DNA of 64,000 bases from Hymenobacter cellulosilyticus (lineage in GTDB: Bacteria; Bacteroidota; Bacteroidia; Cytophagales; Hymenobacteraceae): assembly GCF_022919215.1 (NCBI RefSeq), contig NZ_CP095046.1, positions 62,001 through 126,000 of the forward strand, in the 5' to 3' direction. The translations under genes and the position numbers were made by a program. The notes under the pieces were generated by a model. That model saw only the letters and a program-made list of their open reading frames with translations. It ran no database searches and was not told the origin of the DNA. Shown here piece by piece: positions 23,889-34,019 of this stretch. The stretch's first letter is position 1. Each line of letters opens with the position of its first letter.

Positions 23889-24269
23889 TTACTTAACTTC
23901 TACTTCAGCACCGGCTTCTTCCAGTTGCTTCTTCAACGAATCAGCTTCGTCTTTAGCAACACCTTCTTTCAGGGCCTTGGGAGCACCGTCAACCAGTTCT
24001 TTGGCTTCTTTCAGGCCCAGACCGGTCAGGTCTTTCACCAGCTTAACTACTGCCAGCTTGCTAGCGCCAGCCGACTTCAGGATTACGTCGAATGCCGTCT
24101 TCTCCTCGGGAGCGTCAGCAGCAGCGCCACCGCCACCACCTTGCATCATTACGGGAGCAGCAGCAGCAGGCTCAATGCCATACTCGTCCTTCAGGATAGT
24201 AGCCAGTTCGTTTACTTCTTTCACCGTCAGGTTAACGAGCTGCTCAGCGAATGCTTTCAAATCTGCCAT
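23889..24269 (-). CDS. rplL: 50S ribosomal protein L7/L12
   Basis: L7/L12 (bL12) forms the flexible stalk that recruits translation GTPases. The 126-residue product has the N-terminal dimerisation part ([20 protein letters not shown]), an Ala/Gly-rich hinge (about residues 38-55) and the C-terminal domain with [20 protein letters not shown]. Length is normal. It follows rplJ by 64 bp. Confidence 0.98.
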   Translation of the reverse strand: MADLKAFAEQLVNLTVKEVNELATILKDEYGIEPAAAAPVMMQGGGGGAAADAPEEKTAFDVILKSAGASKLAVVKLVKDLTGLGLKEAKELVDGAPKALKEGVAKDEADSLKKQLEEAGAEVEVK

Positions 24270-24333
24270 TTCTGTAGATTGTTAAAAAAAGAGGGTTGTT
24301 GAATTTGATTTAGGAGGAAAAAGGTAGGGGCAA

Positions 24334-24888
24334 TTAAGCAGCCGCCTCTTCTTTTTCGGAAAGCGTCTTGAGGATGCCGGCCAGCTTGTTGCCACCGCTC
24401 GACAGAGCGCTGATAACGTTCTTGGCAGGCGACTGGAGCAAACCGATAACTTCACCGATAAGCTCGTTTTTGCCTTTCAGCGTGCTCAGCGTCTCGAGCT
24501 GATTAGCACCCAGATAGATGCTAGCATCGATGTAAGCACCCTTCAGAGCAGGCTTGGGCTCTACGTTTTTGCCGTAGTTCTGAGCCTTATAGAAGTCCTT
24601 CAGCAGTTTGCCGGGAGCGTTGCCAGCCTCTTTCGAGAATAGTACACCCGACTGGCTTTTCAGCGCTGCGTCCAGTTCTGCCGTGTCAGTGCCCAACGTA
24701 TCGAGCGCCTTACGGATTAGCGTGTTTTTATACACTTTGAACTCCAGGCCACGGTTGAAGCACAACCGGCGGAATTCGTTGATTTTCGCCACCGACATTC
24801 CCGAAGCATCGGTAATGTAGAACGCGTTGTGCGATTGAAACTTTTCGCTCAACTCGTCGACGAGGGCTTGTTTTTCTTCCCGGGTCAT
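24334..24888 (-). CDS. rplJ: 50S ribosomal protein L10
   Basis: L10 (uL10) anchors L7/L12 dimers to the stalk base. The 184-residue product begins MTREEKQALVDELSEKFQSH, and the C-terminal helix that holds L12 is present (SGGNKLAGILKTLSEKEEAA). Length is slightly above E. coli (165). It follows rplA by 17 bp. Confidence 0.97.
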   Translation of the reverse strand: MTREEKQALVDELSEKFQSHNAFYITDASGMSVAKINEFRRLCFNRGLEFKVYKNTLIRKALDTLGTDTAELDAALKSQSGVLFSKEAGNAPGKLLKDFYKAQNYGKNVEPKPALKGAYIDASIYLGANQLETLSTLKGKNELIGEVIGLLQSPAKNVISALSSGGNKLAGILKTLSEKEEAAA

Positions 24889-24905
24889 ATCGTCTTGATT
24901 GTGAA

Positions 24906-25601
24906 TTAAGCGGAAGTAACCGTGGTGTCAACCGGAACGGCGGGGCTCATCGTGCTGCTCAGCGTGATGCTCTTGATGTAAGTGCCTTTGGCCGACGAAG
25001 GCTTCAAACGCTGAAGCGTCTGGATTACTTCGATGGCGTTTTCAGCCAGCTTCTGGTCATCAAAAGACACTTTGCCGATGCTGGTGTGAATGATACCGGT
25101 TTTGTCAACTTTGAAGTCGATTTTACCAGCCTTCACTTCCTGCACTGCCTTAGCCACGTCGGTCGTTACCGTACCCGACTTGGGGTTTGGCATCAGACCA
25201 CGGGGACCAAGTACGCGGCCCAGGCGACCTACTTTAGCCATTACCGACGGCATCGTGATAATCACGTCGATGTCGGTCCAGCCTTTCTCAATTTTCGAGA
25301 TGTAGTCGTCCAAGCCTACGAAATCAGCGCCGGCAGCGGTAGCTTCGGCCTCCTTGTCGGGAGTAACCAGAGCCAGAACGCGTACGGTTTTGCCGGTACC
25401 GTGGGGCAGCGTGGCGACGCCACGAACCATCTGGTCGGCTTTGCGGGGGTCAACGCCCAGACGTACGTCGATGTCAACGGAAGCGTCAAATTTGGTGTAG
25501 GTAATGTCCTTCACCACTTTGGCTGCCTCAACAAGGTTGCGTACCTGCGTCAGGTCGTGTTTGGCAAGGGCTTCCTTGCGCTTTTTGCTAACTTGTGCCA
25601 T
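24906..25601 (-). CDS. rplA: 50S ribosomal protein L1
   Basis: L1 (uL1) forms the mobile stalk at the E site and represses the L11 operon in E. coli. The 231-residue product begins [20 protein letters not shown] and contains the signature [19 protein letters not shown], followed by [20 protein letters not shown]. Length is normal. The start is 21 bp after rplK. Confidence 0.98.
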   Translation of the reverse strand: MAQVSKKRKEALAKHDLTQVRNLVEAAKVVKDITYTKFDASVDIDVRLGVDPRKADQMVRGVATLPHGTGKTVRVLALVTPDKEAEATAAGADFVGLDDYISKIEKGWTDIDVIITMPSVMAKVGRLGRVLGPRGLMPNPKSGTVTTDVAKAVQEVKAGKIDFKVDKTGIIHTSIGKVSFDDQKLAENAIEVIQTLQRLKPSSAKGTYIKSITLSSTMSPAVPVDTTVTSA

Positions 25602-25622
25602 CAGTTTTCTTCTCCTTTAAAG

Positions 25623-26066
25623 TTATTCAGCAAAGGGAGAATCGCCCTTGATGGTAATACCCATGCTGCGGGCCGTACCTGCCACTTGCTTCATGGCCGA
25701 CTCCACCTGGAAGGCGTTCAAGTCGGGCATTTTCACTTCGGCGATGGTGCGGATTTGGTCCCACGTAACCGAACCTACCTTGTTCCGGTTAGGCTCTTTC
25801 GAACCACCCTGGAGCTTGGCAGCTTCCAGCAGCATCACTGGTGCTGGAGGGGTCTTCACCACGAAGTCAAACGACTTGTCGGTGTACATGGTGATCAATA
25901 CGGGACATACTTGGCCGGCCTTATCCTGGGTGCGAGCATTGAACTGCTTGCAGAATTCCATGATGTTAAGGCCTTTGCTACCAAGTGCAGGTCCAACCGG
26001 CGGCGAGGGGTTCGCAGCGCCTCCCTTTATCTGAAGCTTCAGATAACCTCTAATTTCTTTGGCCAT
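25623..26066 (-). CDS. rplK: 50S ribosomal protein L11
   Basis: L11 (uL11) binds the GTPase-associated centre of 23S rRNA and is needed for stringent-response sensing of stalled ribosomes. The 147-residue product begins [20 protein letters not shown] with the proline-rich [20 protein letters not shown] block and ends with the C-terminal RNA-binding helices. Length is normal. A hairpin lies upstream at 26196-26237. Confidence 0.98.
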   Translation of the reverse strand: MAKEIRGYLKLQIKGGAANPSPPVGPALGSKGLNIMEFCKQFNARTQDKAGQVCPVLITMYTDKSFDFVVKTPPAPVMLLEAAKLQGGSKEPNRNKVGSVTWDQIRTIAEVKMPDLNAFQVESAMKQVAGTARSMGITIKGDSPFAE

Positions 26067-26195
26067 TGGTTTGAAAGGCTTCGGGCTGTATGTCGTAACA
26101 CAAGCAACCCTCCGTTTTATTTTATGTGTGCTCTAGTGGAAGCCCCGCCGGCTCAGAGCGAATAACCGACGACGTTCTTTGCAGAAGTTAGATCA

Positions 26196-26237
26196 GAGAG
26201 CGTAGAAAAAGGAGGAGTCTCCTACTTCTACGCTCTC
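26196..26237 (-). promoter_or_regulatory. long hairpin in the nusG-rplK leader
   Basis: Perfect 12-base arms GAGAGCGTAGAA (26196-26207) and TTCTACGCTCTC (26226-26237), with additional inner pairing. On the minus strand no T tract follows, so it is not a simple terminator. The position just upstream of rplK suggests an attenuator or an L1-binding leader; this is inference. Confidence 0.5.
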
Positions 26238-26254
26238 GTCTTTTACTAACTGAC

Positions 26255-26815
26255 TTATGATTCTTTCTCGACCTGGGTGTAGCTCAGCTCCATGGGCGTG
26301 CTACGGCCGAATATTTTCACAATTACGTTGAGCTTTTTCCGCTCTTCGAACACCTCCGAAACGTTGCCCGAGAAGCCGCTAAAGGCTCCATCGACTACTT
26401 TCACCAGCTCGCCTACTACAAAAGGCGTTTCGAGGCTGGCCGTTTCTTCTTCGGCTTCGTCAACAATGCCTAGAATCCGGTTTACTTCGGACAGGCGCAG
26501 CGGAATCGGCTTGGTGTTGGTGCTCTTGCCTTCTTTGTCGCTCAGGAAACCAATTACCCCTGGTGTGCTGGTGATAATGTGGTCAACTTCGCCGTGGGTC
26601 AGGTCAGCGTGGATCAGGATGTAACCGGGGAAGAAGTTCCGCTCCCGAACGCGCTTCTTACCATTGCGCATTTCGTAAACCTTCTCGGCCGGAATCAATA
26701 CTTGAGGGACTAGCTCCGAAAGGCCATGACGGCCAATCTCGGTTTCCAAGTACTGCTTGGCCTTTTTCTCCTGTCCGCTAACCGAGCGAACCACGTACCA
26801 CTTCAACTCTCCCAT
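26255..26815 (-). CDS. nusG: transcription termination/antitermination factor NusG
   Basis: NusG binds RNA polymerase and promotes processive elongation and coupling to ribosomes. The 186-residue product has the NGN domain (WYVVRSVSGQEKKAKQYLET) with the FFPGYILIHADL strand, and a C-terminal KOW domain starting near residue 128 (FVVGELVKVVDGAFSGFSG). Length is normal. It follows secE by 15 bp, the standard secE-nusG pair. Confidence 0.97.
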   Translation of the reverse strand: MGELKWYVVRSVSGQEKKAKQYLETEIGRHGLSELVPQVLIPAEKVYEMRNGKKRVRERNFFPGYILIHADLTHGEVDHIITSTPGVIGFLSDKEGKSTNTKPIPLRLSEVNRILGIVDEAEEETASLETPFVVGELVKVVDGAFSGFSGNVSEVFEERKKLNVIVKIFGRSTPMELSYTQVEKES

Positions 26816-26830
26816 CTCTACTGAATTCGA

Positions 26831-27025
26831 TTAACGGAACGAGTTGTAAAACGCTTCGAGGCTTTTATTGAACACCACGTCCATAATGCCTACAACAGCG
26901 GCAAACACGAGCGAACCGATGAGCACCAGACCGGCACTCTTCTGCAGTTCCTCAAAAGAAGACCACGTTACCTTGTAACGCATCTCCTCCGTGGTATCGC
27001 GGAAATATTTCGTCAGCTTGCTCAT
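26831..27025 (-). CDS. secE: preprotein translocase subunit SecE
   Basis: SecE clamps SecY in the protein translocon. The 64-residue product is the short single-span form: an amphipathic helix (MSKLTKYFRDTTEEMRYKVT) with the conserved TWSSFEEL segment, then one membrane helix (about residues 32-52, LVLIGSLVFAAVVGIMDVVF). It lies between tRNA-Trp and nusG, the common order. Confidence 0.96.
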   Translation of the reverse strand: MSKLTKYFRDTTEEMRYKVTWSSFEELQKSAGLVLIGSLVFAAVVGIMDVVFNKSLEAFYNSFR

Positions 27026-27077
27026 GGTGCCGGTTTTGGCTTTAACTACTGCGGTTACTTCTCCGTAACCAATCTTG

Positions 27078-27148
27078 CACGGGCGGAGAGATTCGAACTC
27101 CCATCAAAGGTTTTGGAGACCTCTATTCTACCCTTGAACTACGCCCGT
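27078..27148 (-). tRNA. trnW: tRNA-Trp (CCA)
   Basis: The minus strand folds as a cloverleaf with acceptor ACGGGCG / CGCCCGT, T loop GTTCGAAT and anticodon loop CTCCAAA, giving anticodon CCA. It lies 52 bp before secE, the usual place in bacteria. Confidence 0.95.
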
Positions 27149-27186
27149 GGATGCGTCCCTTTCTCAGTAAAGCCGGATTGGGACTG

Positions 27187-27216
27187 CAAATGTACTGAAC
27201 TCTTTATACAAAACAA
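27187..27216 (-). promoter_or_regulatory. promoter of tRNA-Trp-secE-nusG
   Basis: Minus strand: TTG (27214-27216), 19-base spacer, TACATTTG (27187-27194). It overlaps the foot of the tuf terminator and lies 39 bp before the tRNA, so it restarts transcription after tuf. Confidence 0.75.
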
Positions 27217-27246
27217 ATCCGCCCCTGAAAAAATCAGAGGCGGATT
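27216..27246 (-). terminator. tuf terminator
   Basis: Arms AATCCGCCCCTGA (27216-27228) and TCAGAGGCGGATT (27234-27246) pair with one mismatch and are followed on the minus strand by TGTTTTG. Confidence 0.7.
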
Positions 27247-27275
27247 GTATTGATTTACTGGATTTCCAGCAGAAA

Positions 27276-28461
27276 CTAGTCGAGGATTTCAGTTACCTGA
27301 CCGGCACCTACTGTACGGCCACCTTCGCGGATAGCGAAACGCAGACCTTTCTCCATTGCCACCTTGTTGATCAGCTCAACCTGGATGGTGATGTTGTCAC
27401 CGGGCATTACCATTTCAACACCTTCTGGGAGGGTGATGATGCCAGTAACGTCCGTGGTACGCAGGTAGAACTGTGGACGGTAGTTGTTGAAGAAGGGCGT
27501 GTGACGGCCACCTTCTTCTTTCGACAGTACGTACACCTCAGCTTTGAACTTCTGGTGAGGAGTTACCGAACCGGGCTTGCAGATAACCATACCACGACGG
27601 ATGGCTTCTTTTTCAATACCACGGAGCAGCAGACCTACGTTGTCGCCAGCTTCGCCACGGTCGAGGATCTTGCGGAACATCTCAACACCGGTTACGGTCG
27701 ACTTCAGACCTTCAGCACCCATGCCGAGGATGTCAACCTGCTCACCCGAGTTGATGATACCACGCTCGATACGGCCAGTAGCTACCGTACCACGACCCGT
27801 GATAGAGAATACGTCCTCTACGGGCATCAGGAAGGGCAGGTCGGTCAGACGGGCAGGAATCGGAATGAACGAGTCAACAGCGTCCATCAGTTCTTCGATC
27901 TTGGGAACCCAAGTAGCGTCGCCATTCAGGCCGCCCAGAGCCGAACCCTGGATAACGGGAATGTTGTCGCCGTCGAAGTCGTAGAACGAGAGCAGTTCAC
28001 GGATTTCCATTTCCACCAGCTCGAGCAGCTCGGGTCATCCACCATGTCCACTTTGTTCATGAACACTACCAGCTGAGGTACACCTACCTGGCGAGCCAGT
28101 AGGATGTGCTCACGCGTCTGGGCATTGGGCCGTCGGTAGCAGCTACTACGAGGATAGCACCGTCCATCTGGGCAGCACCCGTTACCATGTTCTTCACATA
28201 GTCAGCGTGACCAGGGCAGTCAACGTGAGCGTAGTGACGGTTTTCGGTCGAGTATTCTACGTGAGCGGTGTTGATGGTGATACCACGCTCTTTTTCTTCG
28301 GGAGCATTGTCAATCGAAGAGAAGTCACGCTTAGCAGCCAAACCTTTGTTCGCCAGTACCGTGGTGATAGCAGCAGTCAGGGTGGTTTTGCCGTGGTCGA
28401 CGTGCCCGATCGTACCGATGTTCACGTGCGGCTTGGAACGATCAAAATTTTCTTTGGCCAT
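27276..28461 (-). CDS. tuf: elongation factor Tu, frameshifted twice
   Basis: EF-Tu delivers aminoacyl-tRNA to the ribosome. The G domain has GHVDHGKTT (near residue 20) and [12 protein letters not shown]; the C-terminal domains end [20 protein letters not shown]. Two breaks are seen. At 28120-28122 one extra G (plus strand) restores [20 protein letters not shown]. At 28032-28034 another restores [20 protein letters not shown]. With both, the product is 395 residues, the family length. Both breaks fall in short G/C runs, and I see no other tuf copy in the window. Confidence 0.96.
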
Positions 28462-28630
28462 TGTAAAGAGATTAAGAGGAGATTTTGTGGGGATGAGAGT
28501 AAAACGCGACTGAGCTATACTACAAGAAAGCGAAACGCAGCTCCACCTAGGGCCTGCACGTCGCTTTACCTGTTTGACAGATCCAAACAGTGCAGTCGCG
28601 CTGCTCCGTCGGTATTTGTAATGTAATGTG

Positions 28631-28702
<72 letters not shown>

Positions 28703-28731
28703 TTATGTATTGTACTCGGGATTTACTTTAG

Positions 28732-28804
28732 AGCGGGAGACGAGGTTCGAACCCGCGACCTGCAGCTTGGAAGGCTGCCGCTCTACCAACTGAGCTACTC
28801 CCGC
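28732..28804 (-). tRNA. trnG: tRNA-Gly (TCC)
   Basis: Acceptor GCGGGAG / CTCCCGC, D arm TAGCTCAGTTGGTAGAGC, anticodon stem-loop GCAGC-CTTCCAA-GCTGC giving anticodon TCC, and T loop GTTCGAAC. It lies between tRNA-Tyr and tRNA-Thr. Confidence 0.95.
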
Positions 28805-28876
28805 GTTTGTGAGCTTCAGAGTAGAGGTCCGACGATTTAAGTTCATCGAACCTCTACTCTAATATTTCACTTACTG

Positions 28877-28955
28877 TGGGGTAACAGGACTCGAACCTAT
28901 GAACCCGAAGGAGGTGAGTTACAGTCACCCGCAATTGCCGCTATGCGATACCCCC
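28877..28955 (-). tRNA. trnY: tRNA-Tyr (GTA)
   Basis: Anticodon stem-loop GGTGA-CTGTAAC-TCACC gives anticodon GTA, followed by a variable arm and a T loop GTTCGAGT. The acceptor is GGGGGTA against TACCCCA, so the terminal pair is weak and the exact 5' end is uncertain by one base. It is first in the tRNA-tuf unit. Confidence 0.9.
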
Positions 28956-29037
28956 AGTTAGTTTTTCAGCACCATTTGCGCTGAGTGTTTTTCCTTTGAA
29001 CCGTGACCTAGAAGTGGGGTGGTTGCTAAAGGAGTTG

Positions 29038-29067
29038 CAAAATTAGGCACTTTCTGATGCAAGTCAA
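29038..29067 (-). promoter_or_regulatory. promoter of the tRNA-Tyr-Gly-Thr-tuf unit
   Basis: Minus strand: TTG (29065-29067), 19-base spacer, TAATTTTG (29038-29045), a close match to the Bacteroidota consensus, 83 bp before tRNA-Tyr. Confidence 0.7.
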
Positions 29068-29205
29068 GTCCTCCGCCAAAAATCGTTGTAATATTTTTCT
29101 GGGGACAGGGCTGCTTTTTGGTGCTACGTGAAGCTAAGCCTCTGATTTGGGAGGAGTAAGCTTAGAGCATATCCAACCCAAATCAGGCAAAAAATTTATT
29201 AAAAT

Positions 29206-31799
29206 TTATTGAAGCAGGCTATAAAAGGCCTTTAACTGACTGTCTTTTTCCTTGGCTTTAATATCCTGCAGGATGGGCTTGAGACTAGGAGTACTAGCCA
29301 CAAGTGTATTTAAAGCACGGTAGGCGCCAAGTTTCACAGCATAGTTGCGGTGAGTACGGGCCAACGTTTCGAGCTTTTGAATACCCTTCTCTCGCTCAAT
29401 CGGTGGGATACGGGTCATGAGAGTGCCGAAGTTCTGCAGGTAGTTATACAGGTCTTCTTCGGGTACATCATTCAGACGGCGCAGAAACCAGGGATAGTGG
29501 TCGAGGTTGCCGTTGAGAGAATAGTAGTTGGCTAAAGCGCTAAGGACCGTTGTGCTACTAGTTTCCTGCAATGCATTGATTCGGTCCCGGGTACCAACGG
29601 TAGGAGCTTTGGTAAGCGCATTTATAGCAGCACTAGCCACGAGGTAAGAACTGTCGTTGAGTGCTACGCTGTACACGTCGCCGAAGTCTTCATTTGGGAA
29701 AGTAGAGAGGGTCCCTAGTGCCGTAGCGCGCACCTGGCTTTTCACGTCGCCGGCGGCTACTCGCTTGATGTCTTTACGAACGGCATTGCCTTCGGGGCCT
29801 TTGTATTTACGCAGAGCCTCGAGAGCGGCATTACGCACGGCCCAAAAATTATCATTTAGCGCATTGCGCAGGAGTCCGCTCACGGCCAGGTCCCCTACTT
29901 TGCTACGCAGCCCATCAATAGCCTCATACTTCTGCAGGTAATTGCGGGCATTGTAGTACTGGAACATCAGCTCATCCTGAGTGCGCTCCTCCTGCACTTT
30001 GGCTAGCAGCTGGCCTTCGGAATCAAACTTGACCAGATTGGGACGCTGTGGGGCAGCCCACTGGAAGGTTTGGTCGGCTTTGGTGATAACAACTCGCGTA
30101 TCGGTAGCCTGCTTGTTGATCCAGGTAGTAACCGTGACGGGAAGGCGGTAGATAGGCGTAAAGGTGGAGTCTTGCACCTGCTGCACCCGCATAGTCACCT
30201 GCCCATTGGCATAGGAGTGCGTGATGCGTAGCTCAGGATGGCCCCGCTGCATAAACCACTGGTCGAAGAACCACATCAGGTCTTCACCGGTCGTTTCCTC
30301 GAAGGCAATGCGCAGCTTGGCTATTTCCGAAGCCGAGAATTTGTTGGTCGTCAGATACCGGTTGAGTGAGGCAAAGAATGCTTCGTCGCCTACGTACTTG
30401 CGCAGCATGTGCAGCACCCGGCCACCTTTGTCGTACGAGTGCCGGTCGAACATGTCCTCTTGCTCGGCATAGCGGTAGCGAATCAGAGGCTCCCGCTTGC
30501 TTTCGGCTTCACTCAGGTATTGGGTAAGCTTTTCCTGCTGCACTAGCTCGGCAGCGTCAGCCCCATACTTAAACTCAGCCCACAACAGCTCCGAGTAGTC
30601 GGCAAAGGCTTCGTTCAGGGGCAGGTTGGCCCATGACTCGGCCGTAACATAGTCGCCGAACCACTGGTGAAACAGCTCGTGGGCAATGGTACCCTCGGTG
30701 ATATAGGTTTTGTCGAGCTGCTCCCGGGGCGTCAGTTGGGTCCATTCCTGGCGAATGGTGGTAGCGGAGGTATTTTCCATAGCTCCCGACACAAAGTCGC
30801 GGATAGATACCTGCGCGTACTTTTCCCAGGGATAGTCTACGCCGAGCTTCTTGGAGAAGAAGTCCAGCATGGCCGGGGTGTTTCCGAAGATGGTCTTGGC
30901 CGTACCTTGGAACTTGGGCTCCACATAGTAGTCCACAGCCTTACCACGCCAGGTATCATTGACGACGGCAAAGTCGCCCACGGCCATCATGGTCAGGTAA
31001 GGGGCCGCGGGCAGGCTCTGCTTCCACACATCGGTGCGGGTGCCATCGGCGTTTTTCTTGGAGGAAATCATCAACCCATTAGACAGCGTCTTGTACTGAG
31101 CGTCCACGGTCATGGCAATTTCCTGGGTCATGCGCTGATTGGGCTTGTCGATGGTCGGAAACCAGCAGGAGTTGGCTTCCGTCTCACCCTGAGTCCAGAT
31201 CTGCTTGGGCTTATTCTTATCGGTGCCAAGCGGGTTGATAAAGTACAGGCCCTTATTGCTGGTAATAGCCGCGCTGCCTCCTTGTTCCAGCTCGTTCGGC
31301 TTAGCCGTGTAGCTGATGCGAATCTGGTAGGACTCGGTGCGGGAATACGGCCGGTCAAGCGTGACGGTGATTTTGCGCTTGTCGTAGGTATAGTTCAGGT
31401 TTTTCTCCTTGCCGCCGGCCAGCAGGCGCACACTTTTGATGTCGAAGCCTTTGGCATCAAGCACAACCTGGCTTTGAGGAAAAAAATGTGGGCGTAAGGT
31501 GAGGGAAGCCGTACCCAGCAGCCATTGCTTGGCCCAATCGAACCGCACATCGAGCTTGGTATCCAGCAAGTCGGTTACGATGGTAGCAGCAGGCTGCACC
31601 GGATTGGTGGGGGCAGCCAAGAAGGCACGATGATGGTACTCGTAGCGGATTCCGTAGCTGGCAGTTCGGCAGCAGGCGTAGCTTTCTTACGTACGGCGGG
31701 CTTTTCCGAAGAAGGCTTCGCCGATTTAGCAGTCTGCGCCGGAGCTGTCAGATGGCACGTAAGGACCAGGCCAAGAATGCCGAGGACCGAATATTTCAT
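29206..31799 (-). CDS. M1 family metallo-aminopeptidase, exported, frameshifted
   Basis: M1 peptidases remove N-terminal residues from peptides using one zinc ion. The ATG at 31799 gives a signal peptide (MKYSVLGILGLVLTCHLTAP). The catalytic part has SGAMEN (substrate N-terminus) and HELFHQWFGDYV with the HExxH zinc site near residue 373, plus NEAFADY with the third zinc ligand. The C-terminal third, from about residue 640, looks like helical HEAT-type repeats (WAVRNAALEALRKY). As written the signal part and body are in different frames; a lost base near 31620-31640 explains it (GG at 31624-31625 expected GGG). The total is about 864 residues. Confidence 0.9.
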
Positions 31800-31894
31800 G
31801 CAGAGTGGCAATAGGGGTAAGTGGGCTAAAGTTCCGAAAATATTTCAGATTTGGCCTATCTTTAAGCCCTTTTCCGCCCATCTGCCCCCTCTCT

Positions 31895-32398
31895 ATGCTA
31901 CAGGTAAGCACCGGTTCCAACCAGACCTGGGATGTTGATTATCGTCCCAACGGCTCCACACTAGTTAACGGTGAGCCGTTTAGTTGGGACCTGGTTTCGC
32001 TCGGAAATGGCCACTACCACCTGCTGCACGAAGGCCGCTCGTATTCAGCGGAAGTTATCAGCACCGATTATACAGCCAAAACTTTCGTGCTTAAGCTCAA
32101 CGGCAAGCTCATCGAACTCCAGGCAAAAGACCGGTTCGATTTGCTGCTCGACAAGCTCGGAATGAGCAATGCCGCGGCCAGTAAGGTGAATGAACTCAAA
32201 GCGCCCATGCCCGGCCTGATAGTCGCCATTCGGGTAGAAGCCGGCCAACAAGTGAAGAAGGGCGACCCGCTCCTCGTATTGGAAGCCATGAAAATGGAAA
32301 ACATCCTCAAAGCACCCGGCGACGGAACAGTAGGCGCCATCAAGGTCGGCCTGCGCGACAATGTCACCAAAGGCCAGGTGCTCATTCAATTCAGCTAA
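31895..32398 (+). CDS. biotin carboxyl carrier protein
   Basis: This 167-residue protein carries biotin for an acyl-CoA carboxylase (acetyl- or propionyl-CoA type). The ATG at 31895 (MLQVSTGSNQTWDVDYRPNG) is preferred over a 31805 start. The C-terminal biotinyl domain starts near residue 95 (LKAPMPGLIVAIRVEAGQQV) and holds the biotinylation site EAMKME, with Lys as the biotin anchor, near residue 133. The N-terminal half is a strand-rich domain seen in stand-alone Bacteroidota carriers. No carboxylase subunit lies beside it. It diverges from the M1 peptidase gene. Confidence 0.9.
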   Translation: MLQVSTGSNQTWDVDYRPNGSTLVNGEPFSWDLVSLGNGHYHLLHEGRSYSAEVISTDYTAKTFVLKLNGKLIELQAKDRFDLLLDKLGMSNAAASKVNELKAPMPGLIVAIRVEAGQQVKKGDPLLVLEAMKMENILKAPGDGTVGAIKVGLRDNVTKGQVLIQFS

Positions 32399-32505
32399 GT
32401 CTTTAACCTGTTCCTCGTTTGCCAGTATACCGGCTTGAGGCCTAACTCCTCCCCTGGCGGGCTGCTTTAAAACGACTAACATATTCACGCTTAACCCCCC
32501 ACCCT

Positions 32506-33291
32506 TTGAAGTACAACCGAATTCTGCTAAAACTGAGCGGTGAGGCCCTGATGGGCCAGCAGCAATATGGCATCGATGCGGTCCGCCTGATGCAATACGC
32601 CGAGGAAATCAAGACTGCCGCCGCTACTGGTACGCAGGTGGCCGTCGTCATTGGCGGGGGCAACATCTTCCGCGGTGTGCAGGCTGAGGCGTTTGGTCTC
32701 GACCGGGTGCAGGGCGATTATATGGGTATGCTGGCCACGGTTATCAACTCGATGGCCCTGCAGAGCGCCCTGGAGAAGCTTAACGTAAATACCCGTCTGC
32801 TTTCAGGCGTTACGATTCAGCGGGTGTGTGAGCCCTATATCCGCCGCCGGGCGCTGCGCCACCTCGAAAAAGGCCGGGTTGTCATCTTTGGCGCCGGCAT
32901 CGGCTCCCCCTACTTCACGACTGACTCGGCAGCTTCCCTACGAGCCATTGAGATTGAAGCAGACGTGGTGCTGAAAGGTACCCGCGTGGATGGCATCTAC
33001 ACGGCAGATCCGGAGAAAGACCCCACCGCGACCCGCTATCCGGAAATTACCTTCGACGAGGTAATGGAAAAGAACCTCAACGTGATGGACATGACGGCTT
33101 TCACGCTGTGCAAGGAAAACAACCTGCCCATCATCGTATTCGATATGAACAAGCCCGGTAACCTGCAGCGCCTCATTGATGGTGAAACAGTCGGTACCCG
33201 GGTGTCGATGAACGGCTCGGAAACGCCCAAGACCGATGCTAAGTCTAGCGTTCTGCAGCCTTCCCTGACTTCTCCCACGGAGCAGGCCTAA
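32506..33291 (+). CDS. pyrH: UMP kinase
   Basis: UMP kinase makes UDP from UMP, a step in pyrimidine nucleotide synthesis. The start is a TTG at 32506, giving [20 protein letters not shown]; no in-frame ATG lies closer to the conserved LKLSGEAL. Other family blocks are [30 protein letters not shown] and [20 protein letters not shown]. The C-terminal 25 residues after GTRVSM are an unrelated polar tail. It is followed by frr, the common pyrH-frr pair. Confidence 0.96.
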   Translation: MKYNRILLKLSGEALMGQQQYGIDAVRLMQYAEEIKTAAATGTQVAVVIGGGNIFRGVQAEAFGLDRVQGDYMGMLATVINSMALQSALEKLNVNTRLLSGVTIQRVCEPYIRRRALRHLEKGRVVIFGAGIGSPYFTTDSAASLRAIEIEADVVLKGTRVDGIYTADPEKDPTATRYPEITFDEVMEKNLNVMDMTAFTLCKENNLPIIVFDMNKPGNLQRLIDGETVGTRVSMNGSETPKTDAKSSVLQPSLTSPTEQA

Positions 33292-33383
33292 GAAATTCTG
33301 GATTCCGGGCGCTGAATCAAGCAATTTGTTGTTAAAGCCCAGGCATTCATATCATTCAAACTTCAACATTCAACCTTTTAAAA

Positions 33384-33947
33384 GTGGACGAAGAAATTCA
33401 GTTTTACCTCAGCGATGCCGAAGAGTCGATGGCCAAGTCGCTGCAGCACACCAGCCTCGAGATGAGTCGAATCCGGGCGGGTAAAGCCTCGCCCGCCATG
33501 CTGGATGGCCTGCGAGTGGATTACTATGGAACCCCGACGCCGGTTAGCCAAGTAGCGAATATCTCTACGCCTGATGCCCGCACCATCTTCATCAAGCCCT
33601 GGGAAAAGAACATTATTTCCGAGGTAGCCAAGGCCATCAAGAACAGCGACCTGGGTTTGAACCCACAGTCGGATGCTGAAGGAGTACGCCTGAACATCCC
33701 GCCCATGACGGAAGAGCGGCGCCGTGACCTGGTAAAGCAAGCCAAAACCGAAGCTGAATCGGGCAAAGTTCGTATCCGCGGTATCCGTAAGGACGTGAAC
33801 GAAGCCTTGCGCAAGCTGCTGAAAGACGGCGCTGCGGAAGACTCGATTAAAGACGCCGAAGCCAAGGTGCAGAAAGCCACGGATTCCTACATCAGCAAAG
33901 TAGACGACCTGCTGAGCAAGAAGGAATCGGAAATCATGACCATCTGA
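33384..33947 (+). CDS. frr: ribosome recycling factor
   Basis: RRF splits post-termination ribosomes with EF-G. The 187-residue product starts at GTG 33384 (MDEEIQFYLSDAEESMAKSL) and has the family segments SRIRAGKASPAMLDGLRVDY and PPMTEERRRDLVKQAKTEAE. Length matches. It lies 92 bp after pyrH and is closed by a strong terminator. Confidence 0.97.
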   Translation: MDEEIQFYLSDAEESMAKSLQHTSLEMSRIRAGKASPAMLDGLRVDYYGTPTPVSQVANISTPDARTIFIKPWEKNIISEVAKAIKNSDLGLNPQSDAEGVRLNIPPMTEERRRDLVKQAKTEAESGKVRIRGIRKDVNEALRKLLKDGAAEDSIKDAEAKVQKATDSYISKVDDLLSKKESEIMTI

Positions 33948-33962
33948 TTCTGGTTCTTACCG

Positions 33963-34008
33963 AGCATAAAAAAGCCCCGACAGTTAGCTGCCGGGGCTTT
34001 TTTATGCT
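33963..34008. terminator. bidirectional terminator between frr and nadD
   Basis: Perfect 17-base arms (33963-33979 and 33992-34008) with a GCCCCG/CGGGGC core and A/T tracts on both sides; serves convergent frr and nadD. Confidence 0.9.
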
Positions 34009-34019
34009 AATGTACTTTG

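Noticed and set aside
21456..28126. Programmed ribosomal frameshifting in rpoB, tuf and other essential genes
   Set aside because: The same kind of break occurs in 19 or so unrelated genes, always in G/C runs and with no slippery heptamer plus structure shared by them. Sequencing loss is simpler.
28500..28530. A tRNA D-arm-like stretch (minus strand TATAGCTCAGTCG) before tuf
   Set aside because: No acceptor, anticodon or T arm can be paired around it; it is probably chance or a very old remnant.
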